DNA of 64,000 nucleotides from DATEDA01 sp963827595 (GTDB lineage Bacteria > Pseudomonadota > Gammaproteobacteria > Burkholderiales > SG8-39). Each line of letters begins with the position of its first letter. The first letter of the stretch is position 1. A program made the translations under genes and the position numbers. Location: positions 62,001-126,000 of the forward strand of contig CAWHBT010000006.1 of the NCBI GenBank assembly GCA_963827595.1, written 5' to 3'. The notes under the pieces are model-generated. The model did not search any database. It was not told the DNA's origin and saw nothing but the letters and a program-made list of their open reading frames with translations. Below, piece after piece: positions 16,933-25,862 of this stretch.

Positions 16933-19850
16933 GACGAAGCTTCCGCGAACCGGAAGAGCGCCCGCACCTCGGTGCCGCGTCCCGGGGCGGTGCGGATCTC
17001 CAGCCGGCCCCCGGCGAGCCGCGCGCGCTCTTCCATTCCCGAGAGCCCCACGGCTTCCTCGCGTGCCCCACGCCGCGTCGCGGCCTCGAGGTCGAACCCC
17101 TGTCCGTCGTCCCGCACCGAGAGCTCCAGCTCGCCGTTCCGCACCCCCAGCCCGACGGTCAGCCCCCGCGCCCGCGCGTGGCGCAGCGCGTTCGTCACCG
17201 CCTCCTGCACGATGCGAAAGCACGCCGTCTCGACCGCCGGATCGAGCCGCCGCTGCGGCAGCCGGATGTCGGTCGCAAGCGCGACCGCCGCCCGCGCCCG
17301 GATGCGCTCGAGATGCGAGTTCAGCGCCGCCTCGAGCCCCAGGTCGTCGAGCACTGCCGGGCGCAGGCGGGTCGCGATCGCGCGCACCTCGGCGATCGCG
17401 CCGTCGAGCAGCGCGAGGCTGTCCTCGAACCCCGGGCCGAGCTCGGCCGGCGCCGACTGGCGACGCAGCGCCTGCAAATTCACCTTCACCGCGGTGAGCA
17501 CCTGGCCGAGCTCGTCGTGGAGCTCGCGCGCCACCGCCCGGCGCTCCTCTTCCTGCACCGTGAGCACCCGGCGCGACAGCGCGGCGAGCCGCGCCGAGTA
17601 CTCGGCGAGCCGTTGTTCGGCGCGCTTCCGCTCGGTGATGTCGATGGCCGACAGGACCGCGCCGTCGAAGTTGCCGGCCGCGTCGCGCAGCGGGACCGCG
17701 CTCGCCAAGACTGTGCGCGCCCGGCCCTCCGGCGAGACGAGTTGCAGCTCGCAATCGCGCACGACCGGTTCGCCACGGCGCAGCCGCACGAACGGATGAT
17801 CGTCGACGCGGAACGGGGCGCCGTCGGCGGTGAGGCGGCCCCAGGGCACTGCGTCGAAGGAAGTACCGATGATGCGCTCGCGGGGAACGCCGAGCAGCTC
17901 CTCCTCGGCGCGATTGGTGAGCTCGTAGCGCCCTTCCGGACTGATCAGGATGAGGCCCTCGGCCAGGGCCTCGATGACGTCGCTGAGCCGCTGCTCGGCG
18001 CGCTTGCGCTCGGTGATGTCGACGCAGGTTGCGACGACGCCGTCGAAGTTCCCGGTCGCGTCCCTTAGCGGCGCCGCGTTCGCCAGCACCGTCCGCACCT
18101 GTCCCCCCGGCTGGACGAGCTGGAACTCGTAGTTGCGCATCGGCGGCTCGCCCCGCCGCAGCTGCTCGAACGGATGCTCCTCGATGCGGAACGGGGCGCC
18201 GTCGGAGCCGGCGCGCCCAAACGGCGCGTCGTCGAAGCGCACTCCGACGATTCGCTCGCGCGGAACGCCGAGCAGCTCCTCCTCGGCGCGGTTGGCGAGC
18301 TCGTAGCGCCCGTCCGCGCCGATGATCACCAGGCCCTCGGCGAGCGTCTCGATGACGTCGCGCAGCCGCCGCTCCGCCGCGTGCCGCGCGGTGGTGTCGA
18401 TGCCGGTGATGACGATGCCGTCGAAGGCGCCGGTCGCGTCCCGGAGCGGCACCGCGTTCACCGAGATGGTCCGCGCCTTGCCCTCCGCCGGCACGACCTG
18501 GAACTCGTAGTCGCGCACCGCCGGCGCCCCCAGCCGCAGGCGCTCGAATGGATGGTCGTCGCGGCTCAGAGCCGCGCCGTCGGCCGCGACACGCTTCCAG
18601 GGGAGATCGTCGAAGCGCGAGCCGATGATCCGCGCGCGCGGGACGCCGAGCAGCTGCTCCGCGGCGTGGTTGGTCAGTTCGTAGCGGCCGTCCGCACCGA
18701 TGATGCCGACTGCCTCGGTCATCGCCTCGAAGGTGTTCGAGAGCCGCTGCTCGTGGGCGGCCGCGCGCGCCAGCGCGTCGTGCCGCTCCGCCTCGAGCCG
18801 GGTGCGCGCGGCCAGCATCCGGTTGAACTCGGTGCCGATCAGCGCGATCTCCTGCGGGCCGCTTTCGGGAGCGCGCGGGTCGGGCGCGCCGGCCGCGGCC
18901 TGCTGCATCGCCGCGACGATCCCGTCGACCGGCCGGCTCAGCCGCCGCGCGAGGAGCACCGCGAGGGCGGCGGCGGTGAGAACCACGCCGGCGGCGAGCC
19001 CGAAGGAGAGCCAGGCGCCGCGGCGAACGGGGGCAAGCGTCTCGGCTTCCGGCAGACCGGCGACGACCATCCAGCCGGTGCTCGGAACGCGCGCTACGCC
19101 GACGATGCGCTCAACGCCATCGAGCGACACCGGGTTCACAGGTGCCGCAGCGTGGTCCAGAACTGCCCGCCACCCGGGGAGATCTGCGACCTTGCGGTCG
19201 ATCCACGGCCCGGGTTCCGGCGCGTGCGCGATCATGACCCCGCCCGGCGTGATCACCGACAACGTCGTGTGCCGGTCGTGCACCACGCTGGTGGCGAGCC
19301 GCTGGATCACCCCGAGCTCGACCGCCATGCCGAGGACGCCGGCGATGCTGCCGCCGCGATCGCGCACCGGCGCCGCCACCACCACCTGGTGCACCCCCGG
19401 GATCCGGCCGGCGTGCGGCTCGCCGACGAAGGACACGCCCTCGACGATCGGCCTCTGGAACTCCGGGAGATTGGCGACGTTCACTCTGCGGCCAGCCGGC
19501 AGCGGCAGCGCCGAACACTGTACGTCGCCGTTGCGATCGCCGAACGACACGTAGGCCGCGTCGGGCTGCAGCGCGGTCACCGTCCCCAGGAACCGGGCGC
19601 AGGCGTCGGCGGCGGCGTCGAGGTCGTAGCGCGCGGCCGCGGCCTCCACCGAGCGGCGCAGCTCGGTGAAGCTCTGGTCGATCGCCGCGGCCGCGGTCGA
19701 GGCCAGGTGGCGCGCCGCCTCGTGCGCGAGCTCGGCGCGGCTCTCGAAGGCCTGGTGGATCGCGAACGGCAGGAGCATGGCCAGCGGCACGACGACGGCC
19801 GCGATCATCGCGAACAGCATGGTCCGGAAGCTGACGCTGGCGGCTTTCAT
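16929..19850 (-). CDS. Membrane sensor histidine kinase: Cache, HAMP, three PAS, HisKA_3, HATPase
   Basis: 973 residues. TM1 at about 12-35, a periplasmic double-Cache-like domain to about 280, TM2 near 280-300, HAMP at 305-355. Three consecutive PAS domains (about 370-490, 495-615, 620-740) are strongly alike: each has GADGRYEL/SPEGRYEL, LLGVPR and a closing PLRDA-G-FDG. The phospho-acceptor box is in AVARELHDELGQVLTAV (HisKA_3), then NALRHARARG, VRDDGQGFD and GLSGMEERA. It probably senses a periplasmic small molecule and phosphorylates the NarL-type regulator. The C-terminal domains are of the NarX/DegS class. Confidence 0.95.
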   Translation of the reverse strand: MKAASVSFRTMLFAMIAAVVVPLAMLLPFAIHQAFESRAELAHEAARHLASTAAAAIDQSFTELRRSVEAAAARYDLDAAADACARFLGTVTALQPDAAYVSFGDRNGDVQCSALPLPAGRRVNVANLPEFQRPIVEGVSFVGEPHAGRIPGVHQVVVAAPVRDRGGSIAGVLGMAVELGVIQRLATSVVHDRHTTLSVITPGGVMIAHAPEPGPWIDRKVADLPGWRAVLDHAAAPVNPVSLDGVERIVGVARVPSTGWMVVAGLPEAETLAPVRRGAWLSFGLAAGVVLTAAALAVLLARRLSRPVDGIVAAMQQAAAGAPDPRAPESGPQEIALIGTEFNRMLAARTRLEAERHDALARAAAHEQRLSNTFEAMTEAVGIIGADGRYELTNHAAEQLLGVPRARIIGSRFDDLPWKRVAADGAALSRDDHPFERLRLGAPAVRDYEFQVVPAEGKARTISVNAVPLRDATGAFDGIVITGIDTTARHAAERRLRDVIETLAEGLVIIGADGRYELANRAEEELLGVPRERIVGVRFDDAPFGRAGSDGAPFRIEEHPFEQLRRGEPPMRNYEFQLVQPGGQVRTVLANAAPLRDATGNFDGVVATCVDITERKRAEQRLSDVIEALAEGLILISPEGRYELTNRAEEELLGVPRERIIGTSFDAVPWGRLTADGAPFRVDDHPFVRLRRGEPVVRDCELQLVSPEGRARTVLASAVPLRDAAGNFDGAVLSAIDITERKRAEQRLAEYSARLAALSRRVLTVQEEERRAVARELHDELGQVLTAVKVNLQALRRQSAPAELGPGFEDSLALLDGAIAEVRAIATRLRPAVLDDLGLEAALNSHLERIRARAAVALATDIRLPQRRLDPAVETACFRIVQEAVTNALRHARARGLTVGLGVRNGELELSVRDDGQGFDLEAATRRGAREEAVGLSGMEERARLAGGRLEIRTAPGRGTEVRALFRFAEASS

Positions 19851-19927
19851 GCGGACCCCCTCTTCGCTGCTCGACCTCGCCAGTCAAGCATAGCTCAGGC
19901 GAGGGCCCGGGGGCGCGGGGGCGGCGC

Positions 19928-20470
19928 CTAGGGACGCCGCGAGTACGCGGCGTCGAATGCCGCTTCGAGCCCGGGATGCACCCCGCGCAGGCGGTCGATC
20001 ACCGCCTTCGCCCAATCGAAGTACTCGCGCCGGCGCACGAGGTCCCAGCTCGCCGGCGGATGATCTGCCATGTCGCGGAGGTTGCAGATCTTGTCGGCGA
20101 GCTTCACGAGCTTCGCCTCGCGGCTGATCGCGGCCGCGTGCTCGATCTGCAGGCGCTTGCGCTCGGTCTTCGGCAGGGACTTGTCGTCGGTCACCTCCGC
20201 GACGATGCGCGCGACGCGCTCGCCGAACGCCGCGCGGAGCTCCGCGGGCGAGGTCTGCGTGTCCTCGAGCGTGTCGTGGAGCAGCGCCGCGGCGAGGACC
20301 TCCGGCTCGCTCACCGCGCCTTCGCGCACCAGCACGTTCGCGAGCGCGATCGGATGGTTGATGTAGGGCGAGGCGGCGGCGTCCTTGCGCCGCTGGTCGC
20401 GGTGCTTGTGGGCGGCGAACGCGAGGGCTTCGAGGACCGTCGCCAGGTTGCCGGACGGCAGGTCGGACAC
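19928..20470 (-). CDS. MESH1-type HD hydrolase (RelA/SpoT-like HD domain only)
   Basis: 180 residues from GTG 20470. HD-superfamily metal ligands are in AAHKHRDQRRKD, YINHPIALA, LLHDTLEDT and KLVKLADKICNLRD. The whole length matches the stand-alone MESH1 pattern (about 180 residues), including VTDDKSLPKTERKRLQIEHA and REYFDWAKAVI. Such enzymes hydrolyse the 3' phosphate of (p)ppGpp or of NADPH with Mn2+. There is no synthetase or TGS/ACT domain. It is last in the Fpr-lipoprotein-reductase operon; the NADPH link to Fpr is suggestive but only inference. Confidence 0.9.
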   Translation of the reverse strand: MSDLPSGNLATVLEALAFAAHKHRDQRRKDAAASPYINHPIALANVLVREGAVSEPEVLAAALLHDTLEDTQTSPAELRAAFGERVARIVAEVTDDKSLPKTERKRLQIEHAAAISREAKLVKLADKICNLRDMADHPPASWDLVRRREYFDWAKAVIDRLRGVHPGLEAAFDAAYSRRP

Positions 20471-20475
20471 TGCGC

Positions 20476-21414
20476 TCAGCCGCCCTCGCGTTGGCGCCGG
20501 GCCTGATGGGCCTGGAGGTGACAGTACGCCGCGCGCAACGGCCCCGGCTCGACGCCCGCCGCGCGCGCGCGCCTGAGCATGTCGCCGACGATGTGGTCGG
20601 CTTCGATGCGATGGCCGCCTTCGAGGTCGCGCAGCATCGAGGCCATGAACGCCGAGCCGCGCTCGAAGAGCATGCCTCTCGCCCTGGCGAGCGACTGCTC
20701 GCGCGGCGGATGCCCGGCCGCAGCCGCCGTGCGCCGGCATGTCTCCAGCGTCTCGGCCATCAGCGCTTCGCCATCGTCGGCGGCGAGGACGTCGCCGACG
20801 CTGCCGCGCATCAGGCAGGTCATCGCGGCGAGCGTCGTGAGCAGCACGAACTTCTCCCACAGCTCAAGCATGATGTCGTCGGCGAGCACCGAGTCCAGCG
20901 GGGTGCGCCGGTACAACGCGTGGAGCTGCTCGAGCTTGGCCCGCGCGTCCCGGCTGGTTCCCGGCAGCGGGCCGTAGGCAATCCGGTGGAACGCGCCGAG
21001 CTGTTGGATCTCGCCCTCGGGCGTCATGTGGGCGGGGATCGCGACCGTCCCGCCGACCACGCGTCCGGCCCCGAACTCGGCGCCCAGGCGCTCGATGTGC
21101 GCGAGGCCGTTGAGCAGCGGCATGACGTGCGTTTCGCGCCCCATCGCGGGCCGGATCGATTCGATTCCGGACTCGAGGTCGTACGCCTTGGAGGTGAAGA
21201 GGACGAAGTCGTATCCGGGCCGCACCTCGCCCTGTCTGACGAATGGCACCGGCAGCGTGAAGTCGCCGTGCGGGCTCCGCACCACGAGGCCGTCTTTGGC
21301 GAGCTGCGCCGCGCGCCGGTCGCGGACGAGGAAGGTCACGTCGGCCCCGGCCTGCGCGAGGCGCCCGCCGAAGTAGCCGCCGGTCGCACCGGCCCCGAGG
21401 ACGAGGATCTTCAT
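20476..21414 (-). CDS. panE: 2-dehydropantoate 2-reductase family (ketopantoate reductase-like)
   Basis: 312 residues from ATG 21414, overlapping the upstream lipoprotein stop (ATGA). Rossmann motif GAGATGGYFGGRL, FTSKAYD with the catalytic-type lysine, LLNGLAHIE, and a C-terminal helical domain with LWEKFVLLTTLAAMTCL and EADHIVGDML. Predicted NADPH-dependent reduction of 2-dehydropantoate to pantoate in CoA biosynthesis. This subfamily is common and many members are not true PanE, so the symbol is tentative. Confidence 0.85.
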   Translation of the reverse strand: MKILVLGAGATGGYFGGRLAQAGADVTFLVRDRRAAQLAKDGLVVRSPHGDFTLPVPFVRQGEVRPGYDFVLFTSKAYDLESGIESIRPAMGRETHVMPLLNGLAHIERLGAEFGAGRVVGGTVAIPAHMTPEGEIQQLGAFHRIAYGPLPGTSRDARAKLEQLHALYRRTPLDSVLADDIMLELWEKFVLLTTLAAMTCLMRGSVGDVLAADDGEALMAETLETCRRTAAAAGHPPREQSLARARGMLFERGSAFMASMLRDLEGGHRIEADHIVGDMLRRARAAGVEPGPLRAAYCHLQAHQARRQREGG

Positions 21415-22313
21415 CGGACGGTCGAGCGGAGCTCCGGGCCGACGGGGAGCGCCGCAGTCGTTCCGCTCGGCCGCCCCTGTCGCGCCAGCGCGCGGCAATC
21501 CTCGGCGAGACTCTCGAAGCGCTGCACTGCCCGCTGGCGCTGTTCCGGCGTCAGCGTGCGGTCGATCTCGAGCGCGAGCTGCACGAGCCGGTCCTCCCAT
21601 TCCCGGGCGAGCTGCGCGTGCTCCGGGCCGCGATCGCGCTCCCAGTTGAGGAAAAAGCCGCGCAGCCGCTCCGCGAGCTCGGGGCTCGACTGCTGCTCCT
21701 TGACCAGCTGGACGAACTCCTGCTGGCGCCGCTTGCGGTCGTTGAAGCGGACCTCGCTCATCCGCGGCTGCATCTGGACGAAGCGCACGATCAGCGCGCG
21801 TTGCGAATCGCTGAGATCGCCGATGAAGAACTCGAAGCGCTCCTCGAGCCACTTGGCCCGCGCGCGGTCGCGCTTCGCCTGGTCGCCGGCGAGGTACTCC
21901 TTGGCGAACTTTTGGTTGTTGTCGGCGAGCTTCTTCGCGAGCGCCGCGTAGTTGTCCGGCCCGAACGTCGCGAGGACCGGCGCACCCTCGTCCGCCGCCT
22001 GGGCGACGATGCTCCGGTAGCGGTCCCGGACAACGGCCGCACCCCAGAGCACGTCCTCGCGCGTGAGCCCCCGAGCGAGCCGGTCGGCCGAGCCCTGGAA
22101 CGCCCCGGCGTAGAGCGGCAGCTCCTCGCGCCGATGCCAGTCGTGGAAGCGCGCGAGCTGGGTCTTGAAGACTTCCTGCTGGTCGCCCTGCAGGTCGAAG
22201 TACTCGTACGCCATCATGCGCAGCGCGATGTCGCCGTGGTTGTAGGCGATCCGCATCACGCCGCCGCAGCCGCCAAGCGCCACGGCCAGCACCACGATCC
22301 ACAGCCGCGTCAC
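21411..22313 (-). CDS. DUF6279-family lipoprotein
   Basis: 300 residues from GTG 22313, overlapping the Fpr stop (GTGA). The signal ends in a lipobox, VVLAVALGGCGG, so the mature protein should be lipidated. The family's opening AYNHGDIALRMMAYEYFDL is present, followed by a long helical region rich in charged residues (FVQMQPRMSEVRFNDRKRR, RLRGFFLNWERDR). Function unknown. It is widespread in beta- and gammaproteobacteria. Here it sits between a redox enzyme and a reductase in an overlapped operon. Confidence 0.85.
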   Translation of the reverse strand: MTRLWIVVLAVALGGCGGVMRIAYNHGDIALRMMAYEYFDLQGDQQEVFKTQLARFHDWHRREELPLYAGAFQGSADRLARGLTREDVLWGAAVVRDRYRSIVAQAADEGAPVLATFGPDNYAALAKKLADNNQKFAKEYLAGDQAKRDRARAKWLEERFEFFIGDLSDSQRALIVRFVQMQPRMSEVRFNDRKRRQQEFVQLVKEQQSSPELAERLRGFFLNWERDRGPEHAQLAREWEDRLVQLALEIDRTLTPEQRQRAVQRFESLAEDCRALARQGRPSGTTAALPVGPELRSTVR

Positions 22314-23053
22314 CAGTAGGGCTCCACCGCGATGTGGCCGGGGTCGCGGCGGCGATGCTTCTTCATGCCGCGCGCCTTGAGCGCCTCGACCACGTCGGTC
22401 ACCATGTCCGGGTTGCCGCACAGCATCACCTGCGACGCGTGCGCCGAGAGCTCGAGGCCGGCCGCGCGCTCCAGCCGCTCATCCTCGATCACCTGCGGCA
22501 TGCGCCCCGGGAGCGATTCCGCGTGCGGCTCGCGGCTCACCAGCGAAACCGCGCGGAACTGGTCGGGGTAGCGTGCGCGGAAGCCCTCGATCGTCTCGCG
22601 GTAGGTCAGGTCCGCCGCGTGCCGCACCGCGTGCACGAGCGCGATCTGCCGGAAGCGCTTCCATGGCGGCTCGGTCTTCAGCATCGAGAGGAACGGCGCG
22701 AGCCCGGTGCCGGTCGCGATCAGCCACAGGTTGACCGCGTCCGGGACCTCGGCGAGCGTGAACGTGCCCGATGCGGCCGGCGCGAGGAACACGACGTCCC
22801 GCGGCTCGAGCCGCACGAGCCGCGGGCTCAACGGGCCCTCGGGGACGAGGTTGTAGTAGAACTCGCACGGCGTCTCGCGCGGCGCGTTCACGAACGAGTA
22901 GGGCCGCGCCACGAGCGTCCCCGCCACCGGCAGCGCGAGCCGCGCGAACTGACCGGCGTCGAACGACCCGATGCCGCAGTCGACCTGCAGCGAGAACAGG
23001 CGTTCCGTCCACGCTTTCTGGGCGACAACCGTGCCTTCGATCCACTTCGGCAT
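22310..23053 (-). CDS. fpr: Ferredoxin/flavodoxin--NADP+ reductase
   Basis: 247 residues, the size of proteobacterial subclass I Fpr. FAD motif RPYSFVNAP, pyrophosphate loop in TGTGLAPFLSML, NADP-binding VHAVRHAADLTY, LCGNPDMV, and the typical C-terminal VEPYW. Cytoplasmic. It reduces ferredoxin or flavodoxin for biosynthesis and oxidative defence. First gene of the run Fpr, DUF6279 lipoprotein, PanE-like, MESH1-like, all joined by overlaps or gaps of 5 bases or less. Confidence 0.95.
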   Translation of the reverse strand: MPKWIEGTVVAQKAWTERLFSLQVDCGIGSFDAGQFARLALPVAGTLVARPYSFVNAPRETPCEFYYNLVPEGPLSPRLVRLEPRDVVFLAPAASGTFTLAEVPDAVNLWLIATGTGLAPFLSMLKTEPPWKRFRQIALVHAVRHAADLTYRETIEGFRARYPDQFRAVSLVSREPHAESLPGRMPQVIEDERLERAAGLELSAHASQVMLCGNPDMVTDVVEALKARGMKKHRRRDPGHIAVEPYW

Positions 23054-23056
23054 GAC

Positions 23057-23368
23057 TCACCGGGCGAGAAACGGCTCCAGCTCGAGGGATTCCAGCTGCG
23101 GGCCGAGGAGGACAAGGTGCCCTGCCCGGCGGCTTGCGCCGTCGTCGCTGAACTCGAAGCGGTACACCCGGCGCAGTCTAACGCGGCCGTCGGCGTCGCG
23201 TGCCGGACGGGTCCGCGTGCACAGCACCGTTTCGTCGAGGAACTGCAACCCCTCGCGTTCGCACGCCTGCCGGCCGAGCGCCACCGCGCGCTCGCGCGCC
23301 CGCATGCTGTCGTACCAGAACCAGCCGGCGCCGGTCGCGCCGGCGAGCAGCAGCGCCTCGCCCAACAC
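23057..23368 (-). CDS. DUF3301-family small membrane-anchored protein
   Basis: 103 residues. One N-terminal helix (MLGEALLLAGATGAGWFWYDSM), then the family core REGLQFLDETVLCTRTR and VYRFEFSDDG. Unknown function, conserved in proteobacteria. It lies 3 bases upstream of fpr and probably starts that operon. Confidence 0.85.
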   Translation of the reverse strand: MLGEALLLAGATGAGWFWYDSMRARERAVALGRQACEREGLQFLDETVLCTRTRPARDADGRVRLRRVYRFEFSDDGASRRAGHLVLLGPQLESLELEPFLAR

Positions 23369-23420
23369 CGCGTCCCCTACTGCTCCCGAGGCGCCGGGGT
23401 CGGCGCGCCGCGTCCTGCGC

Positions 23421-23879
23421 TCACCGATGGTGCCTCGTGACCCACTCCGCCACCAGGGCCGGCTTCGCCTCGCCCTCGCGCTCGACGATCACGTTCCAGG
23501 TGGTCTGCACGCCGCCTTCGATCGGCTCGAGCGCGCCGAGCACGAAGCGCGCCCGCACCCGCGCGCCCGACGGCACCGGGCTCGGGAAGCGCAGCCGGTT
23601 GAGGCCGTAGTTGATGCCCATCCGCTTGCCCGTGATCTCGAGCGAGTCGCCGAGGAGCGGCGAGAGCACGGCGAGCGTGAGGAAACCGTGGGCGATCGTG
23701 CGCCCGAACGGCGACTCGCGCGCCGCGCGCTCGCGATCGACGTGAATCCACTGGTGGTCGCCCCCCGCATCGGCGAACTTGTCGATGCGCTCCTGGGTGA
23801 TCTCGAGCCAGTCGCTCGTCGCCACCTCGCGGCCCACCCATTGGCCGAGATCGTCGATGTGGATGCTGGTCTTCGCCAC
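23421..23879 (-). CDS. MaoC-like (R)-specific enoyl-CoA hydratase
   Basis: 152 residues from GTG 23879. Hydratase 2 motif: DHQWIHVDRERAARESPFG followed by TIAHGFLTLAVL, with the Asp/His catalytic pair (D-x-x-x-x-H). Single hotdog domain, cytoplasmic. Such proteins hydrate trans-2-enoyl-CoA to (R)-3-hydroxyacyl-CoA in fatty acid or polyhydroxyalkanoate metabolism. The upstream neighbour on the same strand is an MFS carrier 31 bases away. Confidence 0.93.
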   Translation of the reverse strand: MAKTSIHIDDLGQWVGREVATSDWLEITQERIDKFADAGGDHQWIHVDRERAARESPFGRTIAHGFLTLAVLSPLLGDSLEITGKRMGINYGLNRLRFPSPVPSGARVRARFVLGALEPIEGGVQTTWNVIVEREGEAKPALVAEWVTRHHR

Positions 23880-23910
23880 GCGACGGATTCTGCCACGCCG
23901 GGGGGACGCG

Positions 23911-25107
23911 CTAGCGCTCCTCCTCCGGCGGCTTGACCTTGCGGAACGCGGCGAACAGGAGCCAGTCATAGGTGATCTTCATCGCCGCCGCCGCCACGAG
24001 CGGCGTCCAGAGCGTCAGCGCCTGCATCGCTCCGCCGGCGACCGCCGGTGCGATCGCCCGGGCGGCCATGCGCGCGAGGTTGGTCACGCCGCCGGCGAAC
24101 GTGCGCTCCTCGGGGCGCACGACCGCCATGAGGTAGGACTGCCGGGTCGGCACGTCCATCTCCGACAGCCCTTCGCGCAGCAGGAACAGCACCGCCGCCA
24201 GCCCGAAGCTGTCGGTCAGCGGGATCGTCAGCAGCAACAGGCTTGACGGCGTGTGGGTGAAGACCATCGTGTTCACGAGCCCGATGCGGCGCGCGAGCCA
24301 CGCCGCGCCCAGATGGGAGAGCGCGTTCATGATCCGCGCGCCGACGAAGAGCGCGGCGATCGCCCCTTCGCTCACGCCGAACTGCGCATAGAAGAAGTAG
24401 GCGAAGAGCGCCGCGCCCAGGAAGCCGCCGGCGAAGCTGTCGAGCGCGAACAGCCCCGACATCCGCCACAGGATGCGGCGGCTCTGCGGTGACACGACGA
24501 GCCGGACGTCGCTCCGATTCACTTCGGCCGCGGGGCTCAGGCGCGTGTACAGCGCCGCAGCGGCAAGCCACAGCGCTGCGTACGCCGCAACCGCCAAGCG
24601 CAGCGATTCCACCTCGCCCGCGATCCCCGCCGCGCGCAGCAGCTCGGGCGCCGCGGCGAGCGCCGCCCCGACGCCGTGGCCGATGTCCTGCGTGACGTTG
24701 TACCAGGCGAACACGCGCGTGCGCCCGGCGTCGTCGACCGTTCCCGGCAGGATCGCCTGCTCGAGAGCCATCGCCGCGGCGCGGTCCTTGCCGAGGGAGT
24801 TCAGCATGCCGAGGAACGCCGCCGCGGCGAGGAGCGCGAAGTCCGACGCGAGCGCGATCACCGCGCCGCCGATCGCCGAGGCGATCGCGACCGCAATCAG
24901 GCCGCGCCGCCGCCCGAAGCGATCGCCCCAGAACGTGACGCCCGCCGCAGCGACCGCGGTCCCGGCGACGCCGGCCGCGAGGATGACGCCGAACACGGCG
25001 GGCGAGTAGCCGAGCTTGGCGAGATAGATCCCGGCGACGACGCCGATCAGGCCGTTCGCGATCGCGCGCAGGAAGCCGGCAGCGTAGACGACTTGGCGGT
25101 CGGTCAC
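23911..25107 (-). CDS. MFS transporter
   Basis: 398 residues from GTG 25107, overlapping the SDR stop (GTGA). About twelve membrane helices. The A-motif-like loop FWGDRFGRRRGLIAVAI after TM2 is clear, and a second loop AWLARRIGLVN appears in the C-half. The central loop holds ALYTRLSPAAEVNRSD. Coupled to an SDR and a nucleotide-exchanger-like carrier. Substrate unknown. Confidence 0.9.
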   Translation of the reverse strand: MTDRQVVYAAGFLRAIANGLIGVVAGIYLAKLGYSPAVFGVILAAGVAGTAVAAAGVTFWGDRFGRRRGLIAVAIASAIGGAVIALASDFALLAAAAFLGMLNSLGKDRAAAMALEQAILPGTVDDAGRTRVFAWYNVTQDIGHGVGAALAAAPELLRAAGIAGEVESLRLAVAAYAALWLAAAALYTRLSPAAEVNRSDVRLVVSPQSRRILWRMSGLFALDSFAGGFLGAALFAYFFYAQFGVSEGAIAALFVGARIMNALSHLGAAWLARRIGLVNTMVFTHTPSSLLLLTIPLTDSFGLAAVLFLLREGLSEMDVPTRQSYLMAVVRPEERTFAGGVTNLARMAARAIAPAVAGGAMQALTLWTPLVAAAAMKITYDWLLFAAFRKVKPPEEER

Positions 25108-25862
25108 TCGAGGTAGATCATCTTGCGCGTCATCCCGCCGTCGGCGACGAAGTTCTGGCCGGTGACGAACCCCGCCGCGTCCGACAGCAGGAATGCCACG
25201 AGCTCGGCGATGTCCTCGGGCGTGCCCACGCGGCCGGCGGGATGCTGCGCGTGATCCTCGGGGCGAAGCACCTCCTGCTTCCGCCGGCTCCGCTTCCGGC
25301 GCGCGCTGACGTCGATCCAGCCGGGGCTGACGCAATTCGCGCGCACCTCCGGGCCGAGGCTGACGGCGAGCGCGTGCGTGAGCGCGACGAGGCCGCCTTT
25401 GGACGCCGAGTACGCCTCGGTGTTCGGTTCCGACTGCAGCGCGCGGGTCGACGCAATGTTCACGATCGCGCCACGCGCACGGCGCAGATGCGGCGCGGCA
25501 TGCTTGGTCATGAGGAACGCGCCGGTGAGGTTCACGGCGAGCGTCCGATTCCAGGCCTCGAGCGAGAGCTGCTCGACCGGCACGCGCGCCGGCCGCGCCA
25601 GCGCCGCGTTGTTGACGAGCGCGTCGAGCCTGCCGCCGCGCGCCACCGCGGACGCGACGCACGCTGCGACCTGAGCCTCGTCGGCGACGTCGCATTCGAC
25701 GAACCACGCGCCGGCGAGCGTCGCCTCCGCCTCGCGGCCGGCCTCGGCGTCGGCGTCGGCGATCGCCACGGCGTAGCCGGCCGCGAGGAGCCGCGCGCAG
25801 ATGCCGGCCCCGACGCCCTGGGCACCTCCGGTGACGATCGCGACCTTGCGCTCGCCGTTCAT
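25104..25862 (-). CDS. Short-chain dehydrogenase/reductase
   Basis: 252 residues from ATG 25862 (overlap ATGA with the upstream carrier gene). Cofactor motif TGGAQGVGAGI, CDVADEAQ, NNAAL, active site Ser in NIASTRA, YSASKGG (Tyr/Lys), and VSPGWIDV. C-terminal GQNFVADGGMTRKMIY is typical of classical SDRs. NAD(P)-dependent; the acidic DADAEAG after beta2 suggests NAD. An insertion RRKRSRRKQEVLRPEDH is unusually basic. Substrate unknown. Confidence 0.92.
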   Translation of the reverse strand: MNGERKVAIVTGGAQGVGAGICARLLAAGYAVAIADADAEAGREAEATLAGAWFVECDVADEAQVAACVASAVARGGRLDALVNNAALARPARVPVEQLSLEAWNRTLAVNLTGAFLMTKHAAPHLRRARGAIVNIASTRALQSEPNTEAYSASKGGLVALTHALAVSLGPEVRANCVSPGWIDVSARRKRSRRKQEVLRPEDHAQHPAGRVGTPEDIAELVAFLLSDAAGFVTGQNFVADGGMTRKMIYLE

